A DNA stretch of 62,816 nucleotides from Candidatus Methanomethylophilaceae archaeon (GTDB lineage Archaea; Thermoplasmatota; Thermoplasmata; Methanomassiliicoccales; Methanomethylophilaceae): assembly GCA_017540825.1 (NCBI GenBank), contig JAFYAH010000047.1, positions 1-62,816 of the forward strand, in the 5' to 3' direction. Made by a program: the position numbers and the translations under genes. Under the pieces are notes generated by a model, which had not been told where the DNA came from, did no database searches, and worked only from the letters and a program-made list of their open reading frames with translations. Below are positions 35,410 to 45,770 of this stretch, in pieces (within the stretch, counting starts at the first letter, position 1; each line of letters starts with the position of its first letter).

Positions 35410-35838
35410 TCAATCCACGCTGAGGCTCTGGATCTCGTGATGCCTGTTCACGATGTCCCTGGCGATGCGCAGGTTCTTTCCGGCTTTGCCTATTGCACGG
35501 CCCTTGAGCTTGGGGTCGACGGTTACGGTGGCGTGCGTGATGTTTCCGCGCTGCTCTATGACCACCTTCTGAGGGCCGTAGATGTGGAAGACGTTCTTCA
35601 CGAACTGCTCGGGATCGTCGGAGTACTCGACGACCTGGATGTTCTTCCCCGTCTTGTCCTTCAGCTTGATGACGTGCTCGCCCTTCTTTCCGACGGCGAT
35701 GTTCCCCTGGCCCTTCTCGACGACGAACACGAGCTTGTCCTCGGTGTCCATGCAGTCGATCGCGTTAGCCTTGGTGATCTGCTCGAAAAGAGAGATGTAC
35801 CTGAGCGTGTCCTCGGTAAGCACTATTTCGTTGGACAT
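35410..35838 (-). CDS. nusA: NusA-like transcription elongation protein (KH domains)
   Basis: A 142-residue archaeal NusA, consisting of two KH RNA-binding domains without the bacterial N-terminal and S1 parts. IAVGKKGEHVIKLKDKTGK is the first GxxG loop (near residue 48) and GRAIGKAGKNLRIA the second (near 120). The ATG at 35838 follows the rpl30e stop by five bases. In most archaea rps12 and rps7 follow nusA; here the operon ends and a converging gene follows, so the ribosomal part has been separated. Confidence 0.92.
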   Translation of the reverse strand: MSNEIVLTEDTLRYISLFEQITKANAIDCMDTEDKLVFVVEKGQGNIAVGKKGEHVIKLKDKTGKNIQVVEYSDDPEQFVKNVFHIYGPQKVVIEQRGNITHATVTVDPKLKGRAIGKAGKNLRIARDIVNRHHEIQSLSVD

Positions 35839-35843
35839 GTCCC

Positions 35844-36131
35844 TCACAGCGTTAAGATGTTAGAGCTGCCCTTGTCTATTATAACCAAGGCAGACACGGA
35901 AAAAGGCTTTCCACAGAGAGCTCCGAGCTCCATGTTGTTTCCCTCGAAGACATGGACCTTTACTCCGATGTCCCCCTTCAGCTCCGCAGAGGGGCAGTTC
36001 CTGGACAGGACGACCATCTGGGCCTTCCCCTCCTTGACCGCCTTCTGCGTCTGGCTGACGCCGAACTCGACCTTTCCGGTCGTTATTGCCGTTTTCAATG
36101 CTCTGCCTATGTCGATCTTCTCATCGCTCAT
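35844..36131 (-). CDS. rpl30e: 50S ribosomal protein L30e
   Basis: A 95-residue L7Ae/L30e-family RNA-binding protein: IGRALKTAITTGKVEFGVSQ, QMVVLSRNCP and a C-terminal GKPFSVSALVIIDKG, the normal L30e order. GGGGGATAGAA precedes the ATG. It lies between rpoA2 and nusA as in other archaea. It is separated from rpoA2 by an unusually long 224-base structured spacer. Confidence 0.93.
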   Translation of the reverse strand: MSDEKIDIGRALKTAITTGKVEFGVSQTQKAVKEGKAQMVVLSRNCPSAELKGDIGVKVHVFEGNNMELGALCGKPFSVSALVIIDKGSSNILTL

Positions 36132-36355
36132 TTCTATCCCCCTTTGTCTTTCGGGTTGTTCGGGCTCTGCGCCCGGGGTTCTGCTATGGTGTTCTCGCCA
36201 GGCACTCAAGGCGAGCCTGCCTCTCCCACCATTGCAGCGTGAAGGAGATTCGGGGTCTGCCCCCGTCCCGCCCCATCGGATGGGACGCCCGGTGGTCCCG
36301 GGATTTCTTCCGGCGTCGGCCGGTGAGGGGAGGTGCGCCCTCCCCATGAGTTTGA
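36132..36355 (-). other. GC-rich structured spacer inside the RNA polymerase operon
   Basis: These 224 bases separate rpoA2 from rpl30e, in an operon whose other junctions overlap or are only a few bases. No gene-like frame is present. Several hairpins are visible: CTCGCC with GGCGAG around 36200-36222, CCCATC-G-GATGGG near 36272-36284, and GGGGAGG with CCTCCCC-type pairing near 36330-36348. It could hold a terminator or attenuator, a processing site, or a small RNA. Confidence 0.45.
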
Positions 36356-37846
36356 TCAGGCCTCCTCGGTGCGCCTCTTCTTGGGCTTGTACTCGAGGTT
36401 GACCGCTCCGGTTCCCAGCGTGACGGGCTGTCCGACTATGATGTTCTCGGTGACTCCTTCCAGGTGGTCCACCTCGCCCACCATCGCCGCGTGCAGCAGA
36501 TGCGCCGCGGTGATCTCGAACGCCGCCCTTGCGAGGACGGAGGACTTCTTTCCGGATATTCCGTGCCTTCCGATGGCCTTGACGTACCCGTCGTTGGTCA
36601 TCAGGTCCGCGACCAGCATGATGTGCCTTATGTCGACGTTGAGACCGGCCTCTCCCAGGGTGCCCTTGGCCTCGCGGATGAGCGCGTTCCTGGCGGCCTC
36701 TATCCCGAGGACGTCGGCGACCTCCAGGATGCTGTTGGTCATGACGTTCTCGACCTCGACGCCCCTCACCTTGAGGACCTCCCTGAGGTTGCTCCCCTCG
36801 GTGATGATGGTCCATCCGCCGGACTCCTTGGAAAGGACGGCCCTGGTTATGCCGTCGATCCCTTTGATCTTGGTGCTCTTTATGGAGTCGTACATCTGCT
36901 GGAGCTTCTTGAAGGAGGGCTCGTCGGACCTCACGATGATGTTTATCTTCTTCACGGGGTCGATCTCGACGTTGCGGACGCCCTTGGCCTTCTTCAGCCT
37001 GTCCCTGATGTCCTCGGAGGTTATCCCCTTCTCGGATATCTTCCTGGCGTCGGGAACGATCACGAGCTCCATGTTCGTGATGTTCGTCTGTATGCTGGCC
37101 ACGTCCAGGAGGGTGGTGACCTCTATCTCGGAAGCTATGTGGCGGGCCACGCCTTCGTCGACCGGGCCGCCGTCTATCTCCGCCACCAGGGGTATCTCCA
37201 TGGACGGGGTCGCGGGTATGCGCCTGGCGTCCACGATCTCGATCAGCCTGGGCAGACCCTGGGTGACGTTGACGTTGGCGACTCCCGCGTAGTGGAAAGT
37301 ACGCATGTTCATCTGGGTTCCGGGCTCTCCTAGGGAGTGGGCGGCCATGACTCCTGCGGACTCGTTCTGGTCCATGGTGTGGGAGACGTACATCCTGTGG
37401 GCGGTCCTGACGAGGTCCTCTCCCCTCTTCTCGACGTACTCCAGGCACTCCTCGTCGTGGTAGACCCTCTTGATGCGCGCGGCGATGTCCAGGATTATCT
37501 TGACGGGAAGCTCCGGGTCCAGGCCCTTCCCGAACTCCTAGAGCCTCTTCTCGGCCGCGTCGCAGTCGTTGAACTTGGCGTAGGCCTCGAAGATCTGCAC
37601 GGGCTCGGGCTCCTGCACCGCCACCTTCTTGGCCCTGCTGGACCCGGAAGAGGAGGACGAGGGCTTCTCGCGAATCGCCTTCAGTATCCCCTCCGCGCGG
37701 TCCTCGGGTATCCCGCATGCGGCTATGTCCTCCACGCTGGCCTCGCCTATGGCGCCTATGGTGTTGTAGCTCTTGACGAGCATCTCGGCGTCCTGCTCGC
37801 TCACGCCTCTCCTGACGAGAGCCTTGATTGTGTCCTTCTTTGCCAT
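36356..37846 (-). CDS. rpoA2: DNA-directed RNA polymerase subunit A'' with an in-frame UAG codon
   Basis: C-terminal part of the large polymerase subunit. The conserved block ESAGVMAAHSLGEPGTQMNM and FHYAGVANVNVTQGLPRL (bridge/trigger-loop region) follows an N-terminal helix-hairpin extension of about 100 residues. Codon 103 (37538-37540) is TAG. The frame is open on both sides: 102 codons before and 393 sense codons after, and the conserved core lies after it. Translating through UAG gives a 496-residue protein. Re-initiation at the next internal ATG (37393) would remove the extension and about 47 further residues of helix. The start follows rpoA1's TGA by two bases. Confidence 0.9.
37538..37540 (-). 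other. In-frame UAG in rpoA2 (candidate pyrrolysine or suppressed amber codon)
   Basis: The codons read AAG AGG CTC TAG GAG TTC GGG, that is AEKRL-UAG-EFGKGLDPELPV. The sequence on both sides forms one helical region in the same frame, and no indel is needed. A CAG-to-TAG change would explain its origin. Confidence 0.8.
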
Positions 37847-37848
37847 GA

Positions 37849-40794
37849 TCACTCGCCTCCGTCGTCTCCGTAGTCGTCTCCGCCGTCCTCGTCGCCTTCC
37901 GATTCGTCCGGGTCGGTGTACTCCATCTCGTCCTTCTCGCGGGTGGCGTAGTCGTCTCCGTCCGCAGCCTTGGACGAGGTCGGATGGATGAGCATCTCTG
38001 CCTCGTCCTCCGGGAGGACCTCGTAGAACAGGTCGTCCAGGTCGATGGCCTTTCCGCCGACCGTCCTGGAGGGGTCGATGCCGTCCTCGCCGTACTTGAA
38101 CTGGATGACGGTGCCCACGGTGTTCCTGACGGTCCCGTCGGACGTGAGCTTCAGGTCCTCCAGGGCCGACACGAGCCTCCTCTGCATGTATCCTGACCTG
38201 GACGTCCTGACCGCGGTATCGACCAGCCCCTCCCTTCCTCCCATGGCGTGGAAGAAGAACTCGGTGGGGGAGAGCCCGGTCTTGTAGGAGTTGGAGCAGA
38301 AGCCCCTGGCGTAGGCGCCGAGGTCGTCCCTCTCGAAGTGGGGGAGCGTCCTGCCGTGGTATCCTCTCGAGAGCCTCTCTCCACGGACGGCCTGCTGCCC
38401 GACGCACCCCGCCATCTGGGACAGGTTCAGCATCGAGCCGCGGGCTCCGGACTTGGCCATGATGACCGCGGGGTTCTCCATCCCGAGGTGCTTCTCGGCG
38501 ATCTCTCCCGCATGGTCACGGGCGTCTCCGAGAATCCCCATGACGTTGACCTCCAGGGTCTCCCTGAGGGAGCGCCCGGGCATGGCCTCCAGGGTGCCGT
38601 CGCGGTAGGACTCGACGTTCTTGGCCACCTTCTCTATGCACTCCTGGCTGTAGGTGAAGATCTGGTTGGCGGCCTCCTCGGGGATGTCCTCGTCGCCGAT
38701 CCCCGTGCTGAACCCGTGGTTCATGAGGGCGCCCAGGACCAGCCTGGTGACCTGGTTGATGAACTTGGCGGCGCGGGACGCCCCATAGTCGCGGGCTATG
38801 CGGTCGAGGATCCTGCCCTTGCTGTTGCCTATGCCCCTGACGTCGATGGTGCCGCACTCGAGGTTCCCGTTGCGGATCTTGACGTACGCGTCGTATCTGC
38901 AGTTCTCCTTCTGGCATCCCTCGCGGCAGTTGCGGCATATGTTCGCCTTGAAGGTGGCGTTGAAGTCCTCGGGGAGGATGATGGAGAACAGCTGCTTGCC
39001 GGTCCAGTAGGGCTCGCCCTTCTCGTCCGTGCCGGCGGGCTCGGGGATCTCGACGGACCAGTCCCTGGAGTCTGCCTTCTGGCTGTGGGCCCTGTCATCA
39101 GGGATGGCGCTCTCCCTCTGGGAGGCGGACCTGACGGGAAGCTTGAACAGGATGTTGGACGTCTGGAACCTGTCGAAGCGGGTGTCCCCGTGGGTGAGAT
39201 AGTACGCCCCTGTGATGTGGTCGTGGATGGCCCCTATGATGGGGCCTCCATACCTGGGCGACAGGATGTTCTCCTGGACCTGCATGAGTATGCGGGCCTC
39301 GGCGCGGGCCTCGTCCGACTGGAGGACGTGGAGGTTCATCTCGTCCCCGTCGAAGTCCGCGTTGTACGGAGGGCAGTCGCAGAGGTTGAACCTGAACGTC
39401 TTCCCCTCCATGATCTTGATGCGGTGGGCCATCATGGACATCCTGTGCAGCGAGGGCTGCCTGTTGAACAGGACGACGTCGCCCTCCATGAGCTGCCTCT
39501 CGACCACGTAGTCGATGTCGATGTTCTCGGCGACCTCGAACGCGTTCCTCTCGGTGACCCTGATCCTCCTGCCGTCGGCGCGTATGACGTAGTTCGCGCC
39601 GGGCTTGTAGGGGAACTCCATCTTGTCCATCATGGGGCCGCGCCTGATGATCTTCCTGACCTGCTCGATGTTTCTGGCGTTGACGTGCAGGGGGACGGTA
39701 AGCTCCCTGGCCGCGAAAATCGGCACCCCGACGTCGTTGATGGACAGCAGGGGGTCGGGGGAGATGACCGTACGCGCGGAGAAGTTCACGCGCTTACCGG
39801 ACAGGTTCGACCTGAAGCGCCCCTCCTTCCCCTTGAGCCTCTGGGCCAGGGTCTTGAGCGGGCGTCCGGACCTGTGCCTGGCCGGAGGTATCCCCGAGGT
39901 CTGGTTGTCGAAGTATGTGGTGACGTGGTACTGCAGGAGCTCCCACAGGTCCTCCACGATCAGCTGGGGTGCGCCCGCGTCGCGGTTCTCGCCCAGCCTC
40001 TGGTTGATCCTCAGCACGTCCACGAGCTTGTGGGTGAGGTCGTCCTCGGACCTGTCCCCGGAGTCGAGTGTGATGGAGGGCCTGACGGTGACGGGCGGCA
40101 CAGCCAGGGCGGTGAGCACCATCCACTCGGGCCTGCAGGTCTCGGGGTCCATCCCGAGCGTCCTGAGGTCCTCGTCCGGGATCCTCTCCAGCCTCTCGCG
40201 CACCTCCTTGGGGGTGAGCTTACTGCTGGCGGAGGTCTTGTTCGCTCCCGCTGCCACCTTCGCGGACTTGTCGCCGTTGTCCAGCCTGAACGTGGTGGGC
40301 TTGTCCAGCTTTATCTTCACCTGGGTGGCGCCGCAGTAGGGGCAGACCACGCCTTTGGAGGCGTCCTTGGCGGTCTCCTTGGAGAAGTTCTTCAGGTCGA
40401 TGGTGCCTCCGCCTAGCTCCTCCATCTTCTCCATGCTCTCCCTGCGGGCCTTCACCTGGTCGGCGCTGAGCATGAGCCTCCCGCACCTGCTGCAGGTGGA
40501 CTCCAGCATCATCTTGATGTCCTTGATGAACCCGACGTGGATGACGGGCATCGCGAGCTCTATGTGCCCGAAGTGCCCCGGGCACTCGTCCACCTTGCAC
40601 CCGCAGGTCTTGCAGCGGAGCCCGGGCTCGATAACGCCCATGTGGGGGTCCATGAGGCCCCTGGATATGGGGTATCCCTCGTCGTCGTAGGTGTCCGCTG
40701 TGATGATCTCGATCTTGGACATCTTCCTGATCTCTTCAGGGGAGACGCAGGAGAACTTGATCGATCCGATCTTCTTCGTGATTTCGTTGGTCAT
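37849..40794 (-). CDS. rpoA1: DNA-directed RNA polymerase subunit A'
   Basis: N-terminal two-thirds of the archaeal large subunit, 981 residues. Zinc sites [17 protein letters not shown] (near residue 55) and CSRCGRL are present, and the catalytic magnesium-binding [13 protein letters not shown] motif is near residue 470. The start at 40794 overlaps the rpoB stop (ATGA), which is firm evidence for this start over the longer open frame. The C-terminus is acidic ([16 protein letters not shown]), longer than usual. rpoA2 follows after two bases. Confidence 0.96.
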   Translation of the reverse strand: MTNEITKKIGSIKFSCVSPEEIRKMSKIEIITADTYDDEGYPISRGLMDPHMGVIEPGLRCKTCGCKVDECPGHFGHIELAMPVIHVGFIKDIKMMLESTCSRCGRLMLSADQVKARRESMEKMEELGGGTIDLKNFSKETAKDASKGVVCPYCGATQVKIKLDKPTTFRLDNGDKSAKVAAGANKTSASSKLTPKEVRERLERIPDEDLRTLGMDPETCRPEWMVLTALAVPPVTVRPSITLDSGDRSEDDLTHKLVDVLRINQRLGENRDAGAPQLIVEDLWELLQYHVTTYFDNQTSGIPPARHRSGRPLKTLAQRLKGKEGRFRSNLSGKRVNFSARTVISPDPLLSINDVGVPIFAARELTVPLHVNARNIEQVRKIIRRGPMMDKMEFPYKPGANYVIRADGRRIRVTERNAFEVAENIDIDYVVERQLMEGDVVLFNRQPSLHRMSMMAHRIKIMEGKTFRFNLCDCPPYNADFDGDEMNLHVLQSDEARAEARILMQVQENILSPRYGGPIIGAIHDHITGAYYLTHGDTRFDRFQTSNILFKLPVRSASQRESAIPDDRAHSQKADSRDWSVEIPEPAGTDEKGEPYWTGKQLFSIILPEDFNATFKANICRNCREGCQKENCRYDAYVKIRNGNLECGTIDVRGIGNSKGRILDRIARDYGASRAAKFINQVTRLVLGALMNHGFSTGIGDEDIPEEAANQIFTYSQECIEKVAKNVESYRDGTLEAMPGRSLRETLEVNVMGILGDARDHAGEIAEKHLGMENPAVIMAKSGARGSMLNLSQMAGCVGQQAVRGERLSRGYHGRTLPHFERDDLGAYARGFCSNSYKTGLSPTEFFFHAMGGREGLVDTAVRTSRSGYMQRRLVSALEDLKLTSDGTVRNTVGTVIQFKYGEDGIDPSRTVGGKAIDLDDLFYEVLPEDEAEMLIHPTSSKAADGDDYATREKDEMEYTDPDESEGDEDGGDDYGDDGGE

Positions 40795-43700
40795 CTCAGA
40801 TCCTCCAGCTGGAGCCTCATGGCTACCCCGAGGGACAGCAGCTCGTCCATAAGCAGTTTGAATGCGTAGGAGGTCTGCACGAGATAGACGTTGGTCTTCT
40901 TGCAGACGGGACAGAACAGCGACCCGTTCTTGTCCATTATCGCTATGTGCCCGCACTTGGGGTTGCCGCAGATCCACTGCTTGGTCCCGTCGGACTCGTC
41001 CAGCAGACGGTCTTTGATGACCATGGCGGCGCCGTGGCCGATAAGGCAGTCGCGCTCCATCTCTCCGAACCTGAGCCCTCCCTGCCTGGAGCGCCCTTCC
41101 GTAGGCTGCCTGGTGAGGATCTGCACCGGCCCTCTGGACCTGACGTGCATCTTGCCGCTGACCATGTGGTGGAGCTTCTCGTAGAAGATGACCCCGGTGT
41201 AGACGTCGGCCTCGATCATGCGCCCGGTCCTCCCGTCGTACATGACCTCCTTCCCGGAGTCCTTGAAGCCGTTCCTCTTAAGCCCGTCGCGGATGGACGT
41301 CTCGTTCTCTCCCGAGAAGGCCGTTCCGTCGATGATGCGGCCCTCCATGGCCCCGACCTTGCCCGCGATCATCTCGAGCACGTGCCCGATGGTCATACGG
41401 GAAGGTATACCGTGGGGGTTGACCACGAGGTCGGGGGTGACCCCTTCCGCGGTGAAGGGCATGTCGCACTGGTCCACCAGCCTCCCGACGACTCCCTTCT
41501 GCCCGAACCTGGAGCAGAACTTGTCGCCGAGCTCGGGGATCCTCTCGTCCCTGACCTTCACGCGTACGAGCCTCGACCCGTTCTCCGACTCCGTGATCAT
41601 GACCGAGTCGACGTACCCGTTCTCTCCGGGCCTGACGGTCACGGACGTCTCCCTCCTCTTCTGGTTGGAGAGGTAGTTGTCGGTGCCCTCCTCGAGGAAC
41701 CTGGGCGGGGACGTCTTCCCTATCAGGACGTCGGAGCCCGTGACCTTGCTCTCGGGGGAGATGAGCCCGTCCTCTCCGAGCGAAGCGTACGCGGAGTCCA
41801 TGCGGGCGCCCATGATCTCGGGGCTGGGGATCTCGAAGTGGTCCTCCTGCCCGCCGGGATAGCGGCGCTCCTCGGTGCGGTAGGACCTCATGAAGGTGGA
41901 CCTCCCGAGGCCCCTCTGGACGGAGCTCTTGTTCATGACGAGCGCGTCCTCTATGTTGTACCCGTGGTAGGAGAGGACGGCGATGCAGAAGTTCTGCCCT
42001 GCAGGCCTGTGCTCGTACTTCATTATCTTCATTGACTGGGTCTGGACCATCGGGACCTGCGGGTACTGCATCAGATGGCCCCTGGTGTCAGGCCTGATGC
42101 GGTAGTTCGCGGTGGGTATCCCGAGGGCCTGCTTCCCCATCCCTGCTCCCATGGTGACACGGGGCGCGGAGTTGTGCTCCGGATACGGAACGATCCCCGA
42201 AGCGACCCCGAGGATGATCATCGGGTCGAGCTCCATGTGGGTGTGCTTAGCGTCGAACTTGCTGGGGACTTCGAAGTCGCCGCCGCACCAGACGCACTTG
42301 AGGATGGCGTCGGAGCCTTTCCCGGGGTTCATCCAGTCGGCGTCCTCGGGGGACAGCGCGTGCCCGCAGCAGGGGCACCTGCGGGGGACGTCGTACGGGC
42401 TGACCAGGATGAAGGCGTCTTCCTCCTCCTCCGCGTCCACCCACTCCACGATCCCCTCGCGGAACAGGTCGTCCCATCTGATCCTGCTGCTGTCTCCGCC
42501 GGCGGCGTCCAGGCTCTCGCGTATCCTCTCGATGTGCTTCCTGGTCAGGCAGAGCCTCCCGTTCTTGACGATGAGCAGGGGCCTCCTGAGGCGGCCCTCG
42601 TCGCAGTTGATGATGACCTCGTTCATGTCCTCGTCGAAGCGGATGTTGATCTGGCTGGATATGAGGCCGCAGCGCCTCCTGTCCCTGATGTCGTCCACCA
42701 GCTTCCTGGCGTCGGAATGCATCCCGCGGAGGTCCCCGTTGACGAACACGCGGGTGCCCTCCCCGGACTTCACCTCGTCGACCTCGAAGTCTCTGAGCAT
42801 CCAGTTGATGTCGTTCTCCGGGAATCCCTCGGAGACGTTGATTATGAGCGCTGCATTTTTGACGAGGCCGCAGTTCTGGCCTTCGGGGGTCTCGGAAGGG
42901 CAGAGCCTCCCCCACTGGGTGGGGTGCAGGTCACGCGCCTCGAAGTGGGGCTGGCTCCTGGTCAGGGACGAGGTTATCCTCCTGAGGTGGGACATGGCGG
43001 ACAGGTTGGACGTCCTGTCGAGCAGCTGGGAAACGCCTGCGCGGCCTCCGACCCAGTTCCCGGTTGAGAGGGCGTGGATGAGCTTGTGCGTCAGGAGGTC
43101 GGGGCGTATGGACGACCTGATCGTGGGGGTCTCGTTCTTCTTCCTGTTCCAGTTCCTCTCGAGCTGGTACTTCAGGTCCTTCATCAGGCTGCTGAAGCTG
43201 GTCCTGAAGAGGTCCTCCATGAGGTCGCCGGAGAGCTTGAGCCTCTTGTTGGCGTAATGGTCCTTGTCGTCCTCCTTCCTCTTCCCGAGGGAGAGCTCCA
43301 GGACGGAGCGCGCGACGCGGCCGAGGAATATCGCCTTCTTCTTGCGGTCGTCGACCGTGTCTCCCAGGTGGGGCAGGAGGGAGCGGTCGAGGATGTTCTC
43401 GACCTTCTTCGTCCTGTACTCCTTTGCCTGGCCGGCGGCGAAGTTCCTCTCGAGGAAAAGGATCGCGTCGTCCTTGGTGTGGAACCCGTTGGGGACGTAG
43501 GTCTTCTTGTCGTAGGACGACTCGATGTTGGCGTAGACGATGTTCTCCATCTGCTCGTCCGAGACTATGGCCTCGAATATCTCCTGGTCGGACTCCATGC
43601 CGAGGGCCTTCATCAGGGCGACGAGGGGTATGGAGCTGGACGTGACTGGGACGGACACCATGAGCGTGCCGTCCTTCTTCTTCTCCACGAGGGTGAGCGC

Positions 43701-44423
43701 GCGGTAGCCGTCCTTCTGGGAGAACACCTTGGCCATCTCGACGGCGGTCCCGTACCTCTCGTTGTACTCGACCATGACCCTGTTGGGCGCGAGGTCCTCC
43801 AGCGTTATGAGGACCCTCTCGGACCCGGCTATTATGAAGTACCCTCCGGGCTCCTCCGGGTCCTCCATGTTCTTGACGAGCTCCTGCTTGTACTCGGCCT
43901 CGGTGATGTTGTGGCCCTTGTGCTTCTCTATGACCGCCTTGTTGAGGTTGCATCCGGCGGACTTGACCATCATGGGGAGGTCCCCGACGTGGACCCATTT
44001 CTCCTCCTCGGGCATCTCGACCTCTTCGCCGTTCCTCTCGATCTCGAAGCGGACGTAGACCGGGGACATGTAGTTGAGGTTCCTGAGCCTGGCCTCCATC
44101 GGGGTCAGCTCGTGGCTGTAGCCGTTCGCCTCGGCGGTGCAGGGCTCCTCGATGCGGATGGTGGGCTTGGCCTGGGAGTCGATCTTGCCCTCGCTGTCCC
44201 TCTTCCTCCCGAGGCGGATGACGACGTCGGCGCCCCCGGTGCGCTCGGGGTCCAGCCTTATCACTCCGCGCTCGGAGTCGTCGGTCGGGACCCTGATGTC
44301 GTCCACTATCCTCTGCATCCTGCTGTTGGGGTTGTCGGGCGTGGCTAGGAAATCGTTGAAGGACGAGGTGTGGTGGGAGACGATGTCGTGCTCGGAGAAA
44401 TACAGCTTCACTAGATCCCTCAA
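40791..44423 (-). CDS. rpoB: DNA-directed RNA polymerase subunit B
   Basis: Undivided 1210-residue second-largest subunit; many methanogens split it into B' and B''. Landmarks: [20 protein letters not shown] (fork region), zinc-binding CPCCGHAL...[18 protein letters not shown]-like [13 protein letters not shown], the [15 protein letters not shown] active-site lysine region, and a C-terminal zinc ribbon CGNPKCG...CPVCKKT. The start codon is TTG at 44423, with GGTGAG just upstream, four bases after the rpoH stop. Undivided B agrees with Thermoplasmata-type lineages. Confidence 0.96.
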   Translation of the reverse strand: MRDLVKLYFSEHDIVSHHTSSFNDFLATPDNPNSRMQRIVDDIRVPTDDSERGVIRLDPERTGGADVVIRLGRKRDSEGKIDSQAKPTIRIEEPCTAEANGYSHELTPMEARLRNLNYMSPVYVRFEIERNGEEVEMPEEEKWVHVGDLPMMVKSAGCNLNKAVIEKHKGHNITEAEYKQELVKNMEDPEEPGGYFIIAGSERVLITLEDLAPNRVMVEYNERYGTAVEMAKVFSQKDGYRALTLVEKKKDGTLMVSVPVTSSSIPLVALMKALGMESDQEIFEAIVSDEQMENIVYANIESSYDKKTYVPNGFHTKDDAILFLERNFAAGQAKEYRTKKVENILDRSLLPHLGDTVDDRKKKAIFLGRVARSVLELSLGKRKEDDKDHYANKRLKLSGDLMEDLFRTSFSSLMKDLKYQLERNWNRKKNETPTIRSSIRPDLLTHKLIHALSTGNWVGGRAGVSQLLDRTSNLSAMSHLRRITSSLTRSQPHFEARDLHPTQWGRLCPSETPEGQNCGLVKNAALIINVSEGFPENDINWMLRDFEVDEVKSGEGTRVFVNGDLRGMHSDARKLVDDIRDRRRCGLISSQINIRFDEDMNEVIINCDEGRLRRPLLIVKNGRLCLTRKHIERIRESLDAAGGDSSRIRWDDLFREGIVEWVDAEEEEDAFILVSPYDVPRRCPCCGHALSPEDADWMNPGKGSDAILKCVWCGGDFEVPSKFDAKHTHMELDPMIILGVASGIVPYPEHNSAPRVTMGAGMGKQALGIPTANYRIRPDTRGHLMQYPQVPMVQTQSMKIMKYEHRPAGQNFCIAVLSYHGYNIEDALVMNKSSVQRGLGRSTFMRSYRTEERRYPGGQEDHFEIPSPEIMGARMDSAYASLGEDGLISPESKVTGSDVLIGKTSPPRFLEEGTDNYLSNQKRRETSVTVRPGENGYVDSVMITESENGSRLVRVKVRDERIPELGDKFCSRFGQKGVVGRLVDQCDMPFTAEGVTPDLVVNPHGIPSRMTIGHVLEMIAGKVGAMEGRIIDGTAFSGENETSIRDGLKRNGFKDSGKEVMYDGRTGRMIEADVYTGVIFYEKLHHMVSGKMHVRSRGPVQILTRQPTEGRSRQGGLRFGEMERDCLIGHGAAMVIKDRLLDESDGTKQWICGNPKCGHIAIMDKNGSLFCPVCKKTNVYLVQTSYAFKLLMDELLSLGVAMRLQLEDLR

Positions 44424-44427
44424 CGGC

Positions 44428-44718
44428 TCACCCCCTCGTGACGAGCCTGTACCCGACGAACCTGTGGGCGGTCTCGCTCTTCCTGACCACCTCTATGACG
44501 CAGCCCTCCTCTATGGAGGTCTACGAGCCGAGTATGGCCCTGGCCTCGGCGGTCTTCTCCAAGGCCTTGATGCCGGGATCGTTTTTCCTTATCTTGGGAA
44601 GCTTGTCCTTGGTTATTCCTTTGGCCTCGAGAACGGCCTTCTCCTCGTCCAAACTGAGAAGCCTGTGCTCGGGCACCAGATCATGCTTCAGAACATTAAA
44701 CGTATAATCGGTTGCCAC
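44428..44718 (-). CDS. rpoH: DNA-directed RNA polymerase subunit H with an in-frame UAG codon
   Basis: RpoH (Rpb5 C-terminal-like) opens [20 protein letters not shown], as in other archaea. Codon 66 (44521-44523) is TAG. The essential conserved end, [20 protein letters not shown], lies after it in the same frame and finishes at TGA (44428), four bases before rpoB. Without UAG readthrough the protein would lose its most conserved segment. I chose GTG at 44718 because GGGTGAG lies four bases upstream; GTG at 44727 is possible. The leader contains a CCCGG-TCAG-CCGGG hairpin (44738-44751) after a TATA-like TTTTTTAA. Confidence 0.9.
44521..44523 (-). other. In-frame UAG in rpoH (candidate pyrrolysine or suppressed amber codon)
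   Basis: Codons read CTC GGC TCG TAG ACC TCC ATA, that is [20 protein letters not shown]. The frame is unbroken on both sides, and the invariant VRKSETA...YRLV part of RpoH follows. No frameshift is needed to connect the two halves. Confidence 0.85.
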
Positions 44719-44828
44719 GTGTCTCACCCTTTTACGGCCCGGTCAGCCGGGAATTCGTTTTCGTTAAAAAATGTGACTGTCATTCCTGCCTCATACTTGA
44801 TCCGCCGTCGATCGCTCATGAAGTTGAT

Positions 44829-44905
44829 TGGCGGGCCTGAAGGGATTCGAACCCTTGACCACCTGATTAAAAGTCAGATGCTCTACCTAGCTGAGCTACA
44901 GGCCC
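44829..44905 (-). tRNA. tRNA-Lys (anticodon TTT)
   Basis: A complete cloverleaf on the minus strand: acceptor GGGCCTG with CAGGCCC, D-arm AGCTCAGCTAGGTAGAGC, anticodon loop CTTTTAA (TTT, Lys), T-arm GGGTTCGAATCCC, and an encoded CCA at 44829-44831. No intron. A TATA box (TTTATATA, about 44944-44952) lies the expected distance upstream. Its acceptor and T-arm are identical to those of the second tRNA-Lys in the window. Confidence 0.97.
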
Positions 44906-45001
44906 CTGATAGCTTAGCGCTAGTAAAGTCGGGCAATGCGTGATGATATATAAAACTTATCGATGCCGCATAGGCTGTGCGGACGAGGCCGCCGGCGCCC
45001 C

Positions 45002-45766
45002 TCAGGACCTCTTCCTGGCGAAGACCATGTATCCCGTGTGCCCGAGCATGTCGAAGGCCGGCCTGACCCCTCCGGGGTGGACCTCGAGAGAGCGCTGCAG
45101 GTTCTCCAGAGCGCGGACGTCGCGGAACCCCCTCTCGCGGAGGGCCAGGACCGTGGACTCCACCTGGTTCATGTTGGGGACGTAGGCGCAGACCCTCCCT
45201 CCCGAGCGCAGGACGGGGGACAGGTTGTCGATCGCGAGCCAGGGGTCCGGCATGTCCATGGTCAGGACGTCGAACGGGCCTTCGGGAGGCTCCATCGAGC
45301 GGGCGTCGCCTATGGAGTAGGACCAGCAGGCGTCCAGCCCGGTCCGGGAGGCGTTCTTCCCCGCGCGGACCGCGTTCTCCTCCTTCAGCTCGAGGGTGTG
45401 CACGCGCCCGGAGGGGGCCACGGCGTGCAGGAGGGCGGTGGTGAGGCCTCCGGAGCCCGCTCCCACCTCCAGCACCCTGTCGCCGCACTTCACGTCGCAG
45501 TGCATCAGTATGGTGGCGGCGTCCTTGGGAGTTATCACCTGCGCCCCGCGGTCCAGCGAGGACATGAGCTCCAGCGCCCCGGGGCGGAACACGACGTACT
45601 CCCTGCCGACCACCGAGAAGGAGTCCCCGTCGTCCAGGTCCTTGAGGCGGGACCCGTCTATGGCGCCCAGGGACTGGACCTTGACCATGCCGTACGCGAC
45701 CTTCAGCCAGTACCTCTTCCCGCCGTCGTCCTCTATGTAGACGGTCTCCCCCTCCTGGAACGGCAT
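45002..45766 (-). CDS. trmI: tRNA (adenine-58-N1)-methyltransferase TrmI
   Basis: A 254-residue archaeal/bacterial-type TrmI that makes m1A at position 57/58 of tRNA. The N-terminal beta domain is followed by the SAM site VLEVGAGSGGLTTAL near residue 98 and the catalytic MDMPDPWLAIDN near 172; ITPKDAATILMHCD is the family-typical segment before the SAM site. It starts four bases after proS ends and is the last gene of the prs-proS-trmI operon, next to the tRNA-Lys gene. Confidence 0.93.
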   Translation of the reverse strand: MPFQEGETVYIEDDGGKRYWLKVAYGMVKVQSLGAIDGSRLKDLDDGDSFSVVGREYVVFRPGALELMSSLDRGAQVITPKDAATILMHCDVKCGDRVLEVGAGSGGLTTALLHAVAPSGRVHTLELKEENAVRAGKNASRTGLDACWSYSIGDARSMEPPEGPFDVLTMDMPDPWLAIDNLSPVLRSGGRVCAYVPNMNQVESTVLALRERGFRDVRALENLQRSLEVHPGGVRPAFDMLGHTGYMVFARKRS

Positions 45767-45770
45767 GGGA

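Noticed and set aside
36132-36355. A small gene between rpoA2 and rpl30e.
   Set aside because: The open frames there are continuations of neighbouring frames with low-complexity Arg/Gly/Pro composition and no ribosome-binding site.
38248-43067. Long plus-strand frames antisense to rpoA1 and rpoB.
   Set aside because: The minus strand carries complete RNA polymerase subunits; these frames lack any family motif.
44829-44860. The tRNA-Lys(TTT) 3' half as the second attachment repeat of the island.
   Set aside because: It is identical to the tRNA-Lys(CTT) 3' end simply because both are lysine tRNAs. It lies on the wrong side of the integrase, inside core genes.
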